The notes: generated by a model from the letters alone, not told the origin. Positions 35,413 to 46,223 are shown, counted from the first letter of the stretch. The stretch: DNA of 55,733 bases from Candidatus Latescibacterota bacterium (GCA_011772205.1 WVZY01000042.1:1-55733), one strand, 5' to 3'. Numbers and translations are program-made.

Positions 35413-37449
35413 TCACTTCCCGAGGATTTCTCGAGTTCGTGCCATTTGCTCTCTGGCACGAGAGAGATAACCCATTGTTCGCTTGTCCGCTGGATCCACG
35501 CGCAGCGCACTTTCCCACAACTCAACGGCTTGATCGAGCTTACCATCCGCGAAATATTCCATGCCTCTCCTGAGATACTCCCGTTTGAGATGATCGGCTA
35601 CGCGTTCATGATTTGGATCCACTGCCCACACGAGCTCCCAATACTTGACAGCCTCGTGCGCGCGCCCATCCTCCATCGCTTTCATGCCTTGCTGATACAA
35701 GTGGCGAATCTCACGTTTCTGTTCATCCGTGATTGGCCGAGTACCGGAACCGCCCGACGATATACTCCCCTGAGTCCTCCCATCACCGCCTTGAGTGGAA
35801 ATCCCGGTCGCGCGTTGCTGTCTCTTGACCTCGGAGAGTTGTGCTTTGATCCGGCGGAAGTCGCGGGCATTGGGGCCGAGCTTCTCCACGCCATCTAGCA
35901 GGGATTGCGCTTCGTCCAAGTGGCCCCATTCGATCATTCGTTCCGCCTGCTCGAGAAGATCGGTCGTCCTCTGATCGATGGCTTGCAGCGTTCTTTCATG
36001 CATTGCCGCCGCCTCCTGATCATCGGGAGCGAGCCGTAAAATGGCAGCGAATTGATCCCTCGCACGCGTTAGGTCGTGAGCGCTGAACGCGTCCAACGCG
36101 GCGGCGAATCTCTGGCGTATCGTTTCCGATCGAGCTGCCAACCGGTCACTTTCATCACGGCACCGCTCGAGTCCAGTGATTGCAGCGGAATCCCGAGGCA
36201 ACACGGCGAGGGCCCGCGAATAGCTCAACATGGCCGCCGCAAAGTCTCCCTGGCCTTCGAGCTTCTCTCCCAGCCCCCGCAGGCAGATTCCCTTCTGTCT
36301 CAATGCATCTTCATGGTCCGGATCGAGTGCCGTCACTACCGTGATCAGTTCCAATGCCTCATCGAACTCACCTTCACGTTTCGCCCGGTCAGCCTCTGCC
36401 AGCAGCTGACGAACGCGCTCCCTTTGCTGCTCTTCGAACGCCTGCGCCAATTTGGACTGCAGCGCGTTTTCCTGAGCTTCAACGGCCGCCAGCCGGCTCT
36501 CATCGACCGCAGCCCCAAAGGTGAACGTCGCACCGAACCTGTGAACGTTATCGATGGGATTGTCCTCGATCGTATATTCGAATGACATCCCTCTCCATCG
36601 AATTCCTGTGCCTGCAGTAAAAGTTCCGTCATTAATACCCGTTCTCAGGCAGAGAAGGGGGTGAACGTTCAGTTCAACACCGGCATGAACCCGTGCATTC
36701 ATGCCATCAGTTTTTTCCACATCGAAAGCGGCCAGCAGCGACCGGCCACTCCAGATCGGGAGCCAATAAGAGGTACCGAACCGAACTCCCGTCGGATCTG
36801 TAACCCGGTCGTCCGTAAGTCGAATCGAAGGCTTCAAGACGTTTCTCACAGCAAGCGCCAGGGAAAACCGATCGGCGGCGCTGGTGCTGATATTCAGCGC
36901 CGCCAGGGGACGCACGATGAGCCCGACATCCAATCCCAAGCCACTATCACCGAATCCGGCCAAGCCCTGGTGCTGCAGCTTGATGGCGCCGCCTATGCTC
37001 CACGCATTACCCACTCGCCGACCGTATCCGATGGACAGCTCGGTTTCATTATCTGACAGCCCGCCTTCCAGGAGTATGTTGCGATCATCCCGGCGCTCGA
37101 TCCCGCCCACTCCAAAGTGCCGGAATGTGATCGATGCCGCTCCCCAGCGCCAGCTCGGAATCACAAACGACCCGTACTGTTCATCGATCCCAAGTCCGTA
37201 ATAGCTGGTGTGAGATGCTTGAAATTCGCTCCTTTCGACCCAGCCCAATCCGCCTGGATTCCACAGCACTGCGCTTGCATCGTTGGCCACCGCCCCGTAC
37301 GCACCGCCGAGCCCCAACGCTCGAATACCCGCTCCGGTGGCGAACACCGATCGCCCGCCGCCGTCGTCTTCGGCATGAACCCTACCGGCGAAAACAAGCG
37401 ATGCCGCAACGGCGCAAAAGAGGATTATTTCATTGAAACGCTTTTTCAT
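35413..37449 (-). CDS. PorV/UPF0164-like outer-membrane barrel fused to TPR repeats
   Basis: The 678-residue product has a signal peptide ending 'GRVHA'. An N-terminal barrel (about residues 30-325) follows, with the PorV/UPF0164 opening 'AGIRALGLGGAYGAVANDAS' and 'AVLWNPGGLGWV'. A charged coiled coil (about 330-370) comes next, and then two sets of TPR-like repeats (about 360-440 and 590-670) separated by a linker rich in Gly, Ser and Gln. The barrel should sit in the outer membrane with the repeats in the periplasm. PorV acts in type IX secretion as a carrier for substrates with C-terminal sorting domains; the next gene encodes a giant protein with a FlgD-like C-terminus. That link is inference. 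Confidence 0.85.
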   Translation of the reverse strand: MKKRFNEIILFCAVAASLVFAGRVHAEDDGGGRSVFATGAGIRALGLGGAYGAVANDASAVLWNPGGLGWVERSEFQASHTSYYGLGIDEQYGSFVIPSWRWGAASITFRHFGVGGIERRDDRNILLEGGLSDNETELSIGYGRRVGNAWSIGGAIKLQHQGLAGFGDSGLGLDVGLIVRPLAALNISTSAADRFSLALAVRNVLKPSIRLTDDRVTDPTGVRFGTSYWLPIWSGRSLLAAFDVEKTDGMNARVHAGVELNVHPLLCLRTGINDGTFTAGTGIRWRGMSFEYTIEDNPIDNVHRFGATFTFGAAVDESRLAAVEAQENALQSKLAQAFEEQQRERVRQLLAEADRAKREGEFDEALELITVVTALDPDHEDALRQKGICLRGLGEKLEGQGDFAAAMLSYSRALAVLPRDSAAITGLERCRDESDRLAARSETIRQRFAAALDAFSAHDLTRARDQFAAILRLAPDDQEAAAMHERTLQAIDQRTTDLLEQAERMIEWGHLDEAQSLLDGVEKLGPNARDFRRIKAQLSEVKRQQRATGISTQGGDGRTQGSISSGGSGTRPITDEQKREIRHLYQQGMKAMEDGRAHEAVKYWELVWAVDPNHERVADHLKREYLRRGMEYFADGKLDQAVELWESALRVDPADKRTMGYLSRAREQMARTREILGK

Positions 37450-37574
37450 CGATCTATCGCTATCCTCTTCAACAAACGTTCGAAAGCACCATCTACTTGG
37501 TCCGCTTGTTTACCGAACCACTGGCACCTCTCTCGGCGAAAGTCCGACACCGGCTATCGGTGCAGCCCACTTTT

Positions 37575-40500
37575 TCAACGAACTACCGCCACTTTTCTCA
37601 GCTTGCGGTCGCCGCCGCCATCCGTATAACGCACAACGAGCTCAGCCAGATAAACACCATTTACTACGACGACGCCGCGATCGTTCCGTCCGTCCCATTG
37701 ATCATCCTGGTAGAGTCCCGCCGGTCGCCTTGTTCCCTTCCGAATCGTCGTGACGGCCTCTCCCCGAGCCGTCCAGATCCTGAGAGCGACTTCCGCATCC
37801 TTTGCCAGGTAGTACACGAACGTCGTTGGCTCGCGGCCCGCAGCAAAAGGATTGGGAAAATTCGAGTAACTGCCCGATAAATCTTGTTGGCTGAAATTGC
37901 CCGCTTCAGTCCAAAGGGGAAACCGCTGGCCGGTTTTGGACTCTATACGCACTTGAAATAGAGCGCTGCTCGGCTGGTCGACACCGACATCGCTCGAGTC
38001 GACACCCACACGGAAGTTTTCAACTCCGATGGTATCTTGGAGATCCATGGAGATCTGAATGTCCATCAATACGCCTGCTTGTAAGACCAGAGGCGATGCA
38101 AAAGGGACATATGCCGTCGCGGAATCCCTGGACAGCGTGGCGCTCTCTCCCAGCAGGCTGACGCCGTTGTGAGCGGTAATCTTTCTCGTGACGGCACCGA
38201 TTGGAACGCTCGAGAACTGCTTGTCCGCCGCTCGAAGGACCAGATAATCCACGGTGATCATTCCGGAACCCGCAGAAGCAGTATTGACCACAGAAAGCTC
38301 GGCCACCCGAAGACCCGCCGTACCTTTCACCAGGGCGGCCGGCATATCGCTCGACAGGCCGACCACCAATTCGGTCGCAGGCGGGAGCAGTTGGGTAAGC
38401 CCCGAAGTCACGGGAAGCGCCCAGCCGACTTCGGGTGCGATGACCACACTCGCATCGATGTTCGCATCGACAGCACGAATACCGCTGCTCTCCACTATAA
38501 GCTCGAGAAACGTGAGAGGGGCGCTTGCAGACACGTCGATCCGAACTTCCAGCGTGTCGGTTTCGCCCGGCTCCAGCAGCAGACCAGGGAGCGGTACGTC
38601 GATTCGATTTCCAATCGCGGGGAGATTGGTGACGTCCGCAATCTCCGCCCCACTCTCGAAGACGCGGAGACGCTCGATATAAGTTGCCGGTACGAGCGGA
38701 TTGCGCAGCTCGTTCTGACACAGCACAGCGATCTCATCCAGGCGGATCCTCCCAACACCGGGAGGTGAAGGATGCCGGCAAGCAATGGTAAATGCGGTTA
38801 CATCGGACTCTCCTACATTCACTATCTGAGGAAACGCCGGCGCGCCGCGAACTGCCAGGCTTTCTGCTGGAGCTTCGATAATCACATCGGCACCTTCGAT
38901 CGGCTGGCTCTGATAGATCACTGGAACAGCTGCACCGCTGTTGGCATCCCTCGCGTCGAAGTACGTTGAATCGGCCAAGCGCAGCCGACAGGCCCCCATG
39001 ACAGCATTTTCTGCAATATCAGCCGCTACGGTTAGCAGCATCGGCATATTGACTTCAACTTCAGCAAGCGGAGAGAGCGCCAGCGTGAGGAGCGTACTAT
39101 CCTGAGAACCCAGGTGCCGGTCAGCATAAACAATGGATTGCCCGGTGACGATGAGGCGATCGAAAATTTGAGATGGATTCGATATGGGGATTCCGTTTGT
39201 ATCAACGAGGCCGACGGCAAATCCAGTGATGGCAACGTCCGTCGTGAGTCCGCTGATGCCCGCATTGTCCAGCTGGACCGTGAGCAAAGGGACATCCAGC
39301 TGGCCACGGCCCAGTCGCTGCGGCACGTTTCCGGTAGCCTGGACATCCAGTTCGGTCGGCGGTGCGACGAGACGGCCCAAACCGGAGGCAATAGGATAAG
39401 AACCCTCCTGCAAACGTACTACTGCGGGAGCGCCGCTGATGGCATCCTCCGCAACAATCCAGGTGCTATCGGTGATCACTACCCGAAATTCCGGAACGAC
39501 GGTAGCCGCTAATATGTCCATTCTCAGGCCCAGCGTGACGGGTTCGAGTGGTGCAACGGTCACCGGCGTTGCCAGCGTCAGATCCACCTCGGAGCCCGAG
39601 GTTTCCAGAACCGTTTTGGCCAGGTAGGTGTTGTTGCCCTCGCTGACGATGACCCGTGACAAGAGATCCGCGGGAATAATGCCTCCCGCCTGACCATCTT
39701 CCAAACGAATCCTGAGGCTCCGCAGTCTCGCGCTCGATGCGTCGGGATTCTCCGGGACGAAAAACGTTAAACTCAACGGGACGACGTCGCGCTGCCCTTG
39801 GCTGATCATGAATGGCATACTTTCGGTGGCGAAAAGCGTGACTTCGCCGGCTTCCAGAAATACTTGATGAAGGTTCGAAGCTGCTTCCAGCGACGTTCGA
39901 GGCAGACCGCTTATTGCTCCCGTGCCCTGAGCATATCCCTCCCACTGCATGGAACCCGCTCCATTAGCGATGTAGATCCATGTAATGGTATCCGTGGCAG
40001 CTGAGGCGAGATCGAAGGCGGCGGGCTGCGGCCCAGCCGAAAGATTGAATCCCGCACTGCCCTGCAGCGTGAGCGCCGAAGGTGAGATGGCGTTGATTTG
40101 CTCCATGCCCACATTTCTCACGATCATTTGCACGCTTACGGTTTGTCCGACCGTGCTTACCGCCGGGCTCACATCCAGCGCGACCAACAGAGGATTCGAA
40201 CTCAGGAGCATTGCTTCCGAGTTCTCCACTGGTCCATCTATAGGGCCATCGTTTCCCGATTCGACTTCGATTCCATCATCCGGAAGGGCAAATCGGATTG
40301 TTACTGAATCCGCCGGTGCGCCCGATACCGTCAGTCCTACAAACAGCCGCGCACCCGCGCTGGCAAGCGTCTCACTGAGGAGCACGCTCTTCCACGACCC
40401 GCCCGAATACACGAGCGGAGAAATCTCAACATCGTCCCCACCGCCTCCAGAGAAAGCCCCATCCCCGCCGTCTCGCCACAGGCGCAGATCACCGATGTCC

Positions 40501-43500
40501 GATGGACCGGCCGTTCCAAGATTGATCACCTCGAAACCGCGCAGTATGTCATCCGCGTAACCGTTGCGGGGCACGATCAAATCCAGTGCGAGAACCGGAC
40601 CGTCTCCAGGCGCGAGCGTTGAAGCGAGCACATCGAAGCAAGCAATTTGCGAGGCGAGCATCCCATCGATGGTTAGCTCCGCATTCGAACTCAGTGGCCA
40701 AGCTGCGACAACATTCGTCTGATCCGCGAAGTCCACGTCAAGGATCCCGCCGATTCTCACCGCGATAATGTCTCCGTCTGCTGCCCCGCCAAGAGAGATA
40801 CCCGCGGTGATGAATGCGTGCCGGGACGTTCCGGCCGGCAGGTTCCACGCAATCCCGGTAAAGGTTGCCTTTCCAGAATTGAAGAATGTGAATCCAACCA
40901 CAGGATCCGTGACGACGTCGTCGAGAACTCCGTTGTCGTTGCCGTCAATCCTGAGCTTCAGGAGTTGGATCTCTCCGTCCAAATCTGCTTGACTCGCTGT
41001 GTTCTGAGTCTGCGTATCGTTATCGATTGCCAAGCCAGTGATTTGCTTTTCAATCGAATAATTGTTCGTTGCAATGAGCTGGAGCAGCAGCACGTCTTGC
41101 TGACCTGGAATAACGGTTGCGGAAGATAAGAGCGCGGCGGTGAGAATGACACTTTCGCTGGAACTGATGGATTGCGCGAAGGGATTCGCCACCGCTACAT
41201 CAATCGGTCCGTCATTACCGCTCTCCATTCCGATAGCCACATCGGGAACAGCCGGTACGCACAACCGAATCGTGCGACCTTCCGCTGCCATCTGCGCGAT
41301 ATTCACCGTCGCGAACACCCGGAGACCGCTCGTGGGAACATAGACGGATAAACCGGTGATCTCCCATCGAGACCCTGTGTAAGAAAAACTTCCGAGCAAT
41401 GAATCCGCACTCGGATTGAAGATCGAGTCTCCGTCGTCCACCCAGGCTTCCATCATCTGGATGTCGGCAGCATTCAGCGCCGTACCGAGGTTCGTGACGT
41501 TGAGCTTATTCAGCGTATCCGGCTCATATCCATTGGGAGGCAGAACCAGGTCCAAGGCGAGATTGCGATTGGAATCTGTTGGAAACACCGAAGCCCCAAC
41601 GGGATCGAGCGAAATTTGTTGAGCAACCATGCCGTCGACGGGAAACACATCGGCTGGATTGAGCGGCCAAGCCGCCAGCAGCTGAACGGGTGAAGCGAAT
41701 GCTATAGCTGTCGAATCCGCGAGCATCAGGTCGAGCTGATCACCGTCCCGCGCCACAAGAGAAGCGCCGCCTGAGACGATCAGGTTCAATGTATCCCCTG
41801 CTGGAATCGCCGCTTCGAGACTGTCGAACGTTGCCCGTCCCAAGGAGAACGTCCCAGTCGGCGGTCCGCCTCCGCCGGGAAGGAGGTCGGCACCGCTTGC
41901 TTCGGTGAGCGTCAGTAACGACCAGTCGGAGTCCAGCTCCGCTTGGCTGCCCTGTCCCAACGTTGTATTGGAAAAGGTAATCGAGACCAGCGTATCCGCC
42001 GAGGTGCCGCTATTGACCAACTTAATGAGAAACACAGGTTCCGGCGGCGAACCTGGATTCACGGTAAGTCCCCATACACGCCTGGCGGTTGCAGCGATGA
42101 CGCCCACGCCTTGATCTACATCGATTGCAATGGTATCGCTGTCCACAAGCGGGCCTCCGCTACCTGTGTAGCCCTGATCGTTTGTATCGACTTGGAGAGA
42201 GGCCGGTCCAACATATCCGGGGATTGGATCGAACATCAACCCATCAAGCGCATTGTTAATGTCGGTGATCGTACCGTTGAAGGTCATGGCGGGATCCAAA
42301 GAACCGTCACCTGCTGAAAAAGAAAGACCGCTGCTTCCCGCTAGAGTGAGTACTCCGTTAGCGGCCGTGAGCGTCACTTCAACTGGGTTGCTGCTTGCAT
42401 CGACGTCGGCTACAGAGATCGAGTTCCCGTTAGCCGTCGAGAACGCCAGAGGGACGTCCTCAGTCGTCACCTGCGCAGCAGGCACACTATTGACGGGGGC
42501 ATCATTCACTGCATTCACGGTGATTGCTGCAACGGCCACGTTTGAGCTATCAGAGCCATCAAAGGCTCGATATGTGAACATGTCCGAACCGTTGAAATTT
42601 GCATCCGGGGCATAGGTGAAGGAACCTTGAGGATTGAGCATGAACGATGCAGAATTTGACGGGCCACTTACAAGCACTGATGTGAGCGGATCGTCATCGG
42701 CATCCGTATCATTGACCAGGACACCTTCGGATGCACCGATGGCCAGCAAACCATCCTCGTCAACTTCGTACATCGCAAGGCCGGCTTTATGGAGGCGTTG
42801 GATCTGCGAATCACTGAGCGCATGCGCAAAAACAGCAACTTCATCGATCAAGCCATCGAAAGGTCGACTCGTCGGAACCGTAGGATTGTTGCCGATCCAG
42901 ATAGGCACACCATTATTCACATCAACGGCGCCGGACTTTGCTAAGCTGTCTACCTGAACCCCATCCAGATACAGCCTCATCATTGAGCCCTCGTAAGTAA
43001 GAGCCGCGAAATGATACTGCCCGGTCGACAAGGCACCTCTCGATGCAGTCCACGCAGCAGTGCTGCCACCCGTTTTGAGGAGAGCGCGGAGTCGCTTCTC
43101 CCCTGATACATCATCTGTGCCAAGCATCCAGTAGTGACTATCGATAGCGGTATCTGTCGTTTTGGATATAATCCGCGCCTGGGGGATGCCAAAGTCATCC
43201 GCATTGAACCATCCGAGCAAAGTGATGCCCGTCCCATTCACATCGAACGTTCCGACTTCTACATAGTCGTCGACACCGTCGAAACGCGCAGCAGTGTTGG
43301 TATCCGCCCTTATCGCACCGCCCTCTCCCAAAGTGGGACCATTGTATGTCCCATTGTTTGAACCCAATTCGTCGATGGCAGTCGGCCCAACGGTCTCGCC
43401 CAGGCGCCAGTACGACACCGGCCTGAGGGCCATCACCAGCTCGCTGTAACCAGGATCGTCCGCTGCTACTGGCGGATCGCTCACGGCAATGACGGTAACA

Positions 43501-45857
43501 ATGAGGGTGTCGTCCGCGAAGAGTGTTCCCGAGTCGTCTGCCCTGATCACGATCTGAGCGCTGCCGTTCGACTCGGGAGCAAAGCTCAGATCCAGGGCAC
43601 TGTCCGCATCGATCGCAGCAATAACGAGAGCGGGATTGGAGTTACTCTCGACACTGAAAGAGAGCGCGCTGCCATCTTCGATATCCGCGAAGACAGCGTT
43701 GAGATCACGATAATTATCTATAGCTGGGTTGTCTTCGTTGACAGTGGTATCCGGAATGGCGCCAGCTACAGGTGCAAATGCGGCGAGAACGTGCGAAAGG
43801 CGGTTGGAAGCTCCATCCGTTGTCCAGCCCAGTGTTTCTGCGCCTGCCGTTACCTTTTCTTTGGTGCTCCCCGCCACGCCGCTGCTCGATCCGATCAGAT
43901 CGAAATGCTCCGCCTGTCCAGCATCGGGCGTGAGCGAGACCGCATTACCGGATCCCGCACAGTCAAAAATCCACGCCCAATCGGTTAGCGTTGTGAGGCT
44001 CGTTTGAATCCTGGTGCTGCCCGTCTCCCCGTCGTCGTTGAAGGCCGTAGCTTCTGGAGCTTGCTGAGCGGCACGGCTCACCGAAATCGCACCGGCCTTG
44101 ACGTCATCCGGGCTGCCTTCAACACTGATCGAAACCGTGTATGTGCCGGGCGGTGGAAGGCTGCTTTCCAATTGATACCATATTTCATCATTCTGGTAGC
44201 GGCCGAACCCAACTCCATGTGCGACAGCCCTGGTGAGAGATACTCCATTGTAAGTGACCCCCAGAACGTCATCATCTGATGTTGTCGATCCCTCCACTCC
44301 GATGCCGACGACGAGAAGGCGATTTGAACCGCCGCCAATTGCATGACTGAACGCGAGTGGAGTGCTGACGCTGGTGGAACCGGTAGCGTTATCGAGGATA
44401 ATTGTTGTGGCCACCATCGGCGTATCGTTTACGGCATTGGCAGTGACGACGAACGTATCTTCCACGAAAAGGCCCCCGATATCCGTGGCCCGGATCACTA
44501 TAGTTGCACTCCCGTATGCATTCGGTCCAAAGCTCAAATCCAAAGCGCTGTCTGCATCGATCGTGGCCGCAATCACAGCGGGATTGGAATTGCTCATTAC
44601 ACTGAAGGAGAGCGCGCCACCCTGCTCCGGATCGGCGAAGACGGCATTGAGGTCACAGTAATTATCAATAGGCGGGTTGTCTTCATCGACGGTGGTGTCA
44701 GGTATGGCACTGGCCAGCGAAGGACCCTCGTTTACTGTGATAGTGACTGTTGCGATATTCGAAGTGCCGCTCGCATCGCTTGCTTGATATGTGAATGTGT
44801 CGGTGCCAGTGAAATCGAGAAGCGGAGTGTATGCGAAGGACCCGTCCGAATTGAGTGAGAATGACGATGCGCTCGACGGGCCACCATCCAGCAAGGTCCA
44901 CAAGGAATCGCTTTCTACATCGAAATCATTGATCAGCACACCGTCGATCGACGCAATGACAAGGGAGCTGTTTTTGTTGAGAGTGTAGTATTGCCGGGCA
45001 GCTGCATAGAGATCTTGAACTTGCCCGGCGGTGAGCTCGGTGTCGAAGATCGCAACTTCATCGATGGTGCCGTCGAAGTAGTCCTGCAATGGCAATACGG
45101 AGCCCGAAGAAGAAATCCTAGTGCTGGCGCCAATGGCAATCGGCTCAAAGTTCCCCGCCCCACCCGAAGACGTTGCCAATCCGCCGGTGTATGGATCAGT
45201 GTCAGCGAGTCGTCCGTCAGTATAGAGCCGCATCCCCCCCGCACCAAATGTGAACACGACGTTATGCCACGTACCAGGACTTACAAAGTTCGGCGACTGC
45301 ACGAAATGATCGCCGGTTGTGCTCTGAAGGCGCACGCGAACCGCACCAGAGAACGTTACCCACATGCTGAGATGCCCACCTGTTACATAACCGAAGGCGT
45401 CTTTCGAGAATATATATTGGGTATTGCCGAGCGCATCGACGTTGAACCACAGATGAACACTTGCGCTGTCGATCAAATAATCCGGTGAGTGAGGTATTTC
45501 GACGTAGTCGACAAAGCCGTCGAATTGCACACAACCGTCGGAATCGCCTCTAATCGCTCCCGCCTGCCCAGGGCTCAGGCCATTGTAGGTCCCATTGTTG
45601 GCACTGGGCCCCACGTCGGCGGCGACCAAGCCGCTGGTTTCACCCAAGCGCCAATGGGACAGCACACTCAGCCCGGCAATTTCTGCAAGGAAGTCTCCTG
45701 GATCGTCAGTCGCAATAGGAAGGGCCGCCAAAACAGTTCCCGAAATCACGAGACATACTGCTGCGATGACGATGTCAAGAACAAGAATCGAGCGAAATGG
45801 CGCTCGCCTGCCAGACGCGGTTTCGCGTGGACCTATCTGAAGCCTAACGAGATTCAT
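37575..45857 (-). CDS. giant secreted multidomain protein: LamG, cadherin-like repeats, beta-sandwich repeats, FlgD-like C-terminus
   Basis: A 2760-residue exported protein. A long basic signal sequence (about 45 residues) ends 'LAALPIA'. LamG/concanavalin-like modules lie at about residues 55-290 and 805-1025 ('FDGFVDYVEIPHS', 'FDGVDDYVEVG'; 'DGTIDEVAIFD', 'DGLIDEVAVFA'). Between and after them are cadherin/Ig-like tandem repeats ('FTYTPDANFNGSD' type, 'VNAVNDAPV'), including two near-copies beginning 'EDNP.IDNY.DLNAVFAD'. From about 1280 to 2680 come repeated beta-sandwich modules with 'ESGNDGPID' recurring three times. The last 75 residues are FlgD-like ('YSNFPNPFAAGREPTTFVYY'). It is probably a surface adhesin or glycan-binding protein. 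The ribosome binding site is weak (GAGGCGG about 16 bases upstream). Confidence 0.9.
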   Translation of the reverse strand: MNLVRLQIGPRETASGRRAPFRSILVLDIVIAAVCLVISGTVLAALPIATDDPGDFLAEIAGLSVLSHWRLGETSGLVAADVGPSANNGTYNGLSPGQAGAIRGDSDGCVQFDGFVDYVEIPHSPDYLIDSASVHLWFNVDALGNTQYIFSKDAFGYVTGGHLSMWVTFSGAVRVRLQSTTGDHFVQSPNFVSPGTWHNVVFTFGAGGMRLYTDGRLADTDPYTGGLATSSGGAGNFEPIAIGASTRISSSGSVLPLQDYFDGTIDEVAIFDTELTAGQVQDLYAAARQYYTLNKNSSLVIASIDGVLINDFDVESDSLWTLLDGGPSSASSFSLNSDGSFAYTPLLDFTGTDTFTYQASDASGTSNIATVTITVNEGPSLASAIPDTTVDEDNPPIDNYCDLNAVFADPEQGGALSFSVMSNSNPAVIAATIDADSALDLSFGPNAYGSATIVIRATDIGGLFVEDTFVVTANAVNDTPMVATTIILDNATGSTSVSTPLAFSHAIGGGSNRLLVVGIGVEGSTTSDDDVLGVTYNGVSLTRAVAHGVGFGRYQNDEIWYQLESSLPPPGTYTVSISVEGSPDDVKAGAISVSRAAQQAPEATAFNDDGETGSTRIQTSLTTLTDWAWIFDCAGSGNAVSLTPDAGQAEHFDLIGSSSGVAGSTKEKVTAGAETLGWTTDGASNRLSHVLAAFAPVAGAIPDTTVNEDNPAIDNYRDLNAVFADIEDGSALSFSVESNSNPALVIAAIDADSALDLSFAPESNGSAQIVIRADDSGTLFADDTLIVTVIAVSDPPVAADDPGYSELVMALRPVSYWRLGETVGPTAIDELGSNNGTYNGPTLGEGGAIRADTNTAARFDGVDDYVEVGTFDVNGTGITLLGWFNADDFGIPQARIISKTTDTAIDSHYWMLGTDDVSGEKRLRALLKTGGSTAAWTASRGALSTGQYHFAALTYEGSMMRLYLDGVQVDSLAKSGAVDVNNGVPIWIGNNPTVPTSRPFDGLIDEVAVFAHALSDSQIQRLHKAGLAMYEVDEDGLLAIGASEGVLVNDTDADDDPLTSVLVSGPSNSASFMLNPQGSFTYAPDANFNGSDMFTYRAFDGSDSSNVAVAAITVNAVNDAPVNSVPAAQVTTEDVPLAFSTANGNSISVADVDASSNPVEVTLTAANGVLTLAGSSGLSFSAGDGSLDPAMTFNGTITDINNALDGLMFDPIPGYVGPASLQVDTNDQGYTGSGGPLVDSDTIAIDVDQGVGVIAATARRVWGLTVNPGSPPEPVFLIKLVNSGTSADTLVSITFSNTTLGQGSQAELDSDWSLLTLTEASGADLLPGGGGPPTGTFSLGRATFDSLEAAIPAGDTLNLIVSGGASLVARDGDQLDLMLADSTAIAFASPVQLLAAWPLNPADVFPVDGMVAQQISLDPVGASVFPTDSNRNLALDLVLPPNGYEPDTLNKLNVTNLGTALNAADIQMMEAWVDDGDSIFNPSADSLLGSFSYTGSRWEITGLSVYVPTSGLRVFATVNIAQMAAEGRTIRLCVPAVPDVAIGMESGNDGPIDVAVANPFAQSISSSESVILTAALLSSATVIPGQQDVLLLQLIATNNYSIEKQITGLAIDNDTQTQNTASQADLDGEIQLLKLRIDGNDNGVLDDVVTDPVVGFTFFNSGKATFTGIAWNLPAGTSRHAFITAGISLGGAADGDIIAVRIGGILDVDFADQTNVVAAWPLSSNAELTIDGMLASQIACFDVLASTLAPGDGPVLALDLIVPRNGYADDILRGFEVINLGTAGPSDIGDLRLWRDGGDGAFSGGGGDDVEISPLVYSGGSWKSVLLSETLASAGARLFVGLTVSGAPADSVTIRFALPDDGIEVESGNDGPIDGPVENSEAMLLSSNPLLVALDVSPAVSTVGQTVSVQMIVRNVGMEQINAISPSALTLQGSAGFNLSAGPQPAAFDLASAATDTITWIYIANGAGSMQWEGYAQGTGAISGLPRTSLEAASNLHQVFLEAGEVTLFATESMPFMISQGQRDVVPLSLTFFVPENPDASSARLRSLRIRLEDGQAGGIIPADLLSRVIVSEGNNTYLAKTVLETSGSEVDLTLATPVTVAPLEPVTLGLRMDILAATVVPEFRVVITDSTWIVAEDAISGAPAVVRLQEGSYPIASGLGRLVAPPTELDVQATGNVPQRLGRGQLDVPLLTVQLDNAGISGLTTDVAITGFAVGLVDTNGIPISNPSQIFDRLIVTGQSIVYADRHLGSQDSTLLTLALSPLAEVEVNMPMLLTVAADIAENAVMGACRLRLADSTYFDARDANSGAAVPVIYQSQPIEGADVIIEAPAESLAVRGAPAFPQIVNVGESDVTAFTIACRHPSPPGVGRIRLDEIAVLCQNELRNPLVPATYIERLRVFESGAEIADVTNLPAIGNRIDVPLPGLLLEPGETDTLEVRIDVSASAPLTFLELIVESSGIRAVDANIDASVVIAPEVGWALPVTSGLTQLLPPATELVVGLSSDMPAALVKGTAGLRVAELSVVNTASAGSGMITVDYLVLRAADKQFSSVPIGAVTRKITAHNGVSLLGESATLSRDSATAYVPFASPLVLQAGVLMDIQISMDLQDTIGVENFRVGVDSSDVGVDQPSSALFQVRIESKTGQRFPLWTEAGNFSQQDLSGSYSNFPNPFAAGREPTTFVYYLAKDAEVALRIWTARGEAVTTIRKGTRRPAGLYQDDQWDGRNDRGVVVVNGVYLAELVVRYTDGGGDRKLRKVAVVR
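43470..44730 (-). repeat. duplicated cadherin-like module pair inside the giant gene
   Basis: Two stretches of about 300 bases (near 44400-44730 and 43470-43760) encode almost the same module: 'EDNPPIDNYCDLNAVFAD' and 'EDNPAIDNYRDLNAVFAD', each followed by 'SFSV.SNSNPA' and 'IDADSALDLSF'. They are separated by an unrelated sandwich domain of about 200 residues, so the pair arose by internal duplication. Confidence 0.75.
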
Positions 45858-46223
45858 TGTAAAGGTGTTACCGCCTCGGGGTCTCTCAGGTCCCGAATTC
45901 GCAAGCTATATGCCACTCACCCGGCTCCGTTCGGACAGACTGATGTCAAACGGCCTGGGCGATGCATGAGCTCTCAAAGCACTTTAATAGGTGCATATAA
46001 TGCCTTGTTAAAAATATAGATATAAAACTTATGGATTCCTGGCCCGCACCACCCAACATCCGGGTTGAGCCCCAGAGTTCTCCGCTTCCCAGCAAGAATC
46101 CATTGACGGTGTTGCCTTATGCAACGAAAGAGGAGACGAGCTTCATGTCATTTTTTTATCGAGGAGGGGAGAGGATGCGAGAAGCCGCAAGGTATGGAAG
46201 GCTCGTGAATGCGATCTCAACGA
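45858..46223. other. intergenic leader of the giant gene
   Basis: No gene is called. A plus-strand frame here (46031-46426) overlaps the Clp1-like gene and reads as low-complexity sequence. The AT-rich stretch at about 45985-46025 contains a possible minus-strand promoter (TTAACA, 16-17 bases, TATTAA). If used, it gives a leader of about 120 bases. I looked for a cyclic-di-GMP riboswitch pattern and did not find one. Confidence 0.4.

Noticed and set aside
45858-46020. possible cyclic-di-GMP (GEMM) or other riboswitch before the giant gene
   Set aside because: The leader has GC-rich paired-looking parts, but the conserved core bases of the GEMM class are missing.
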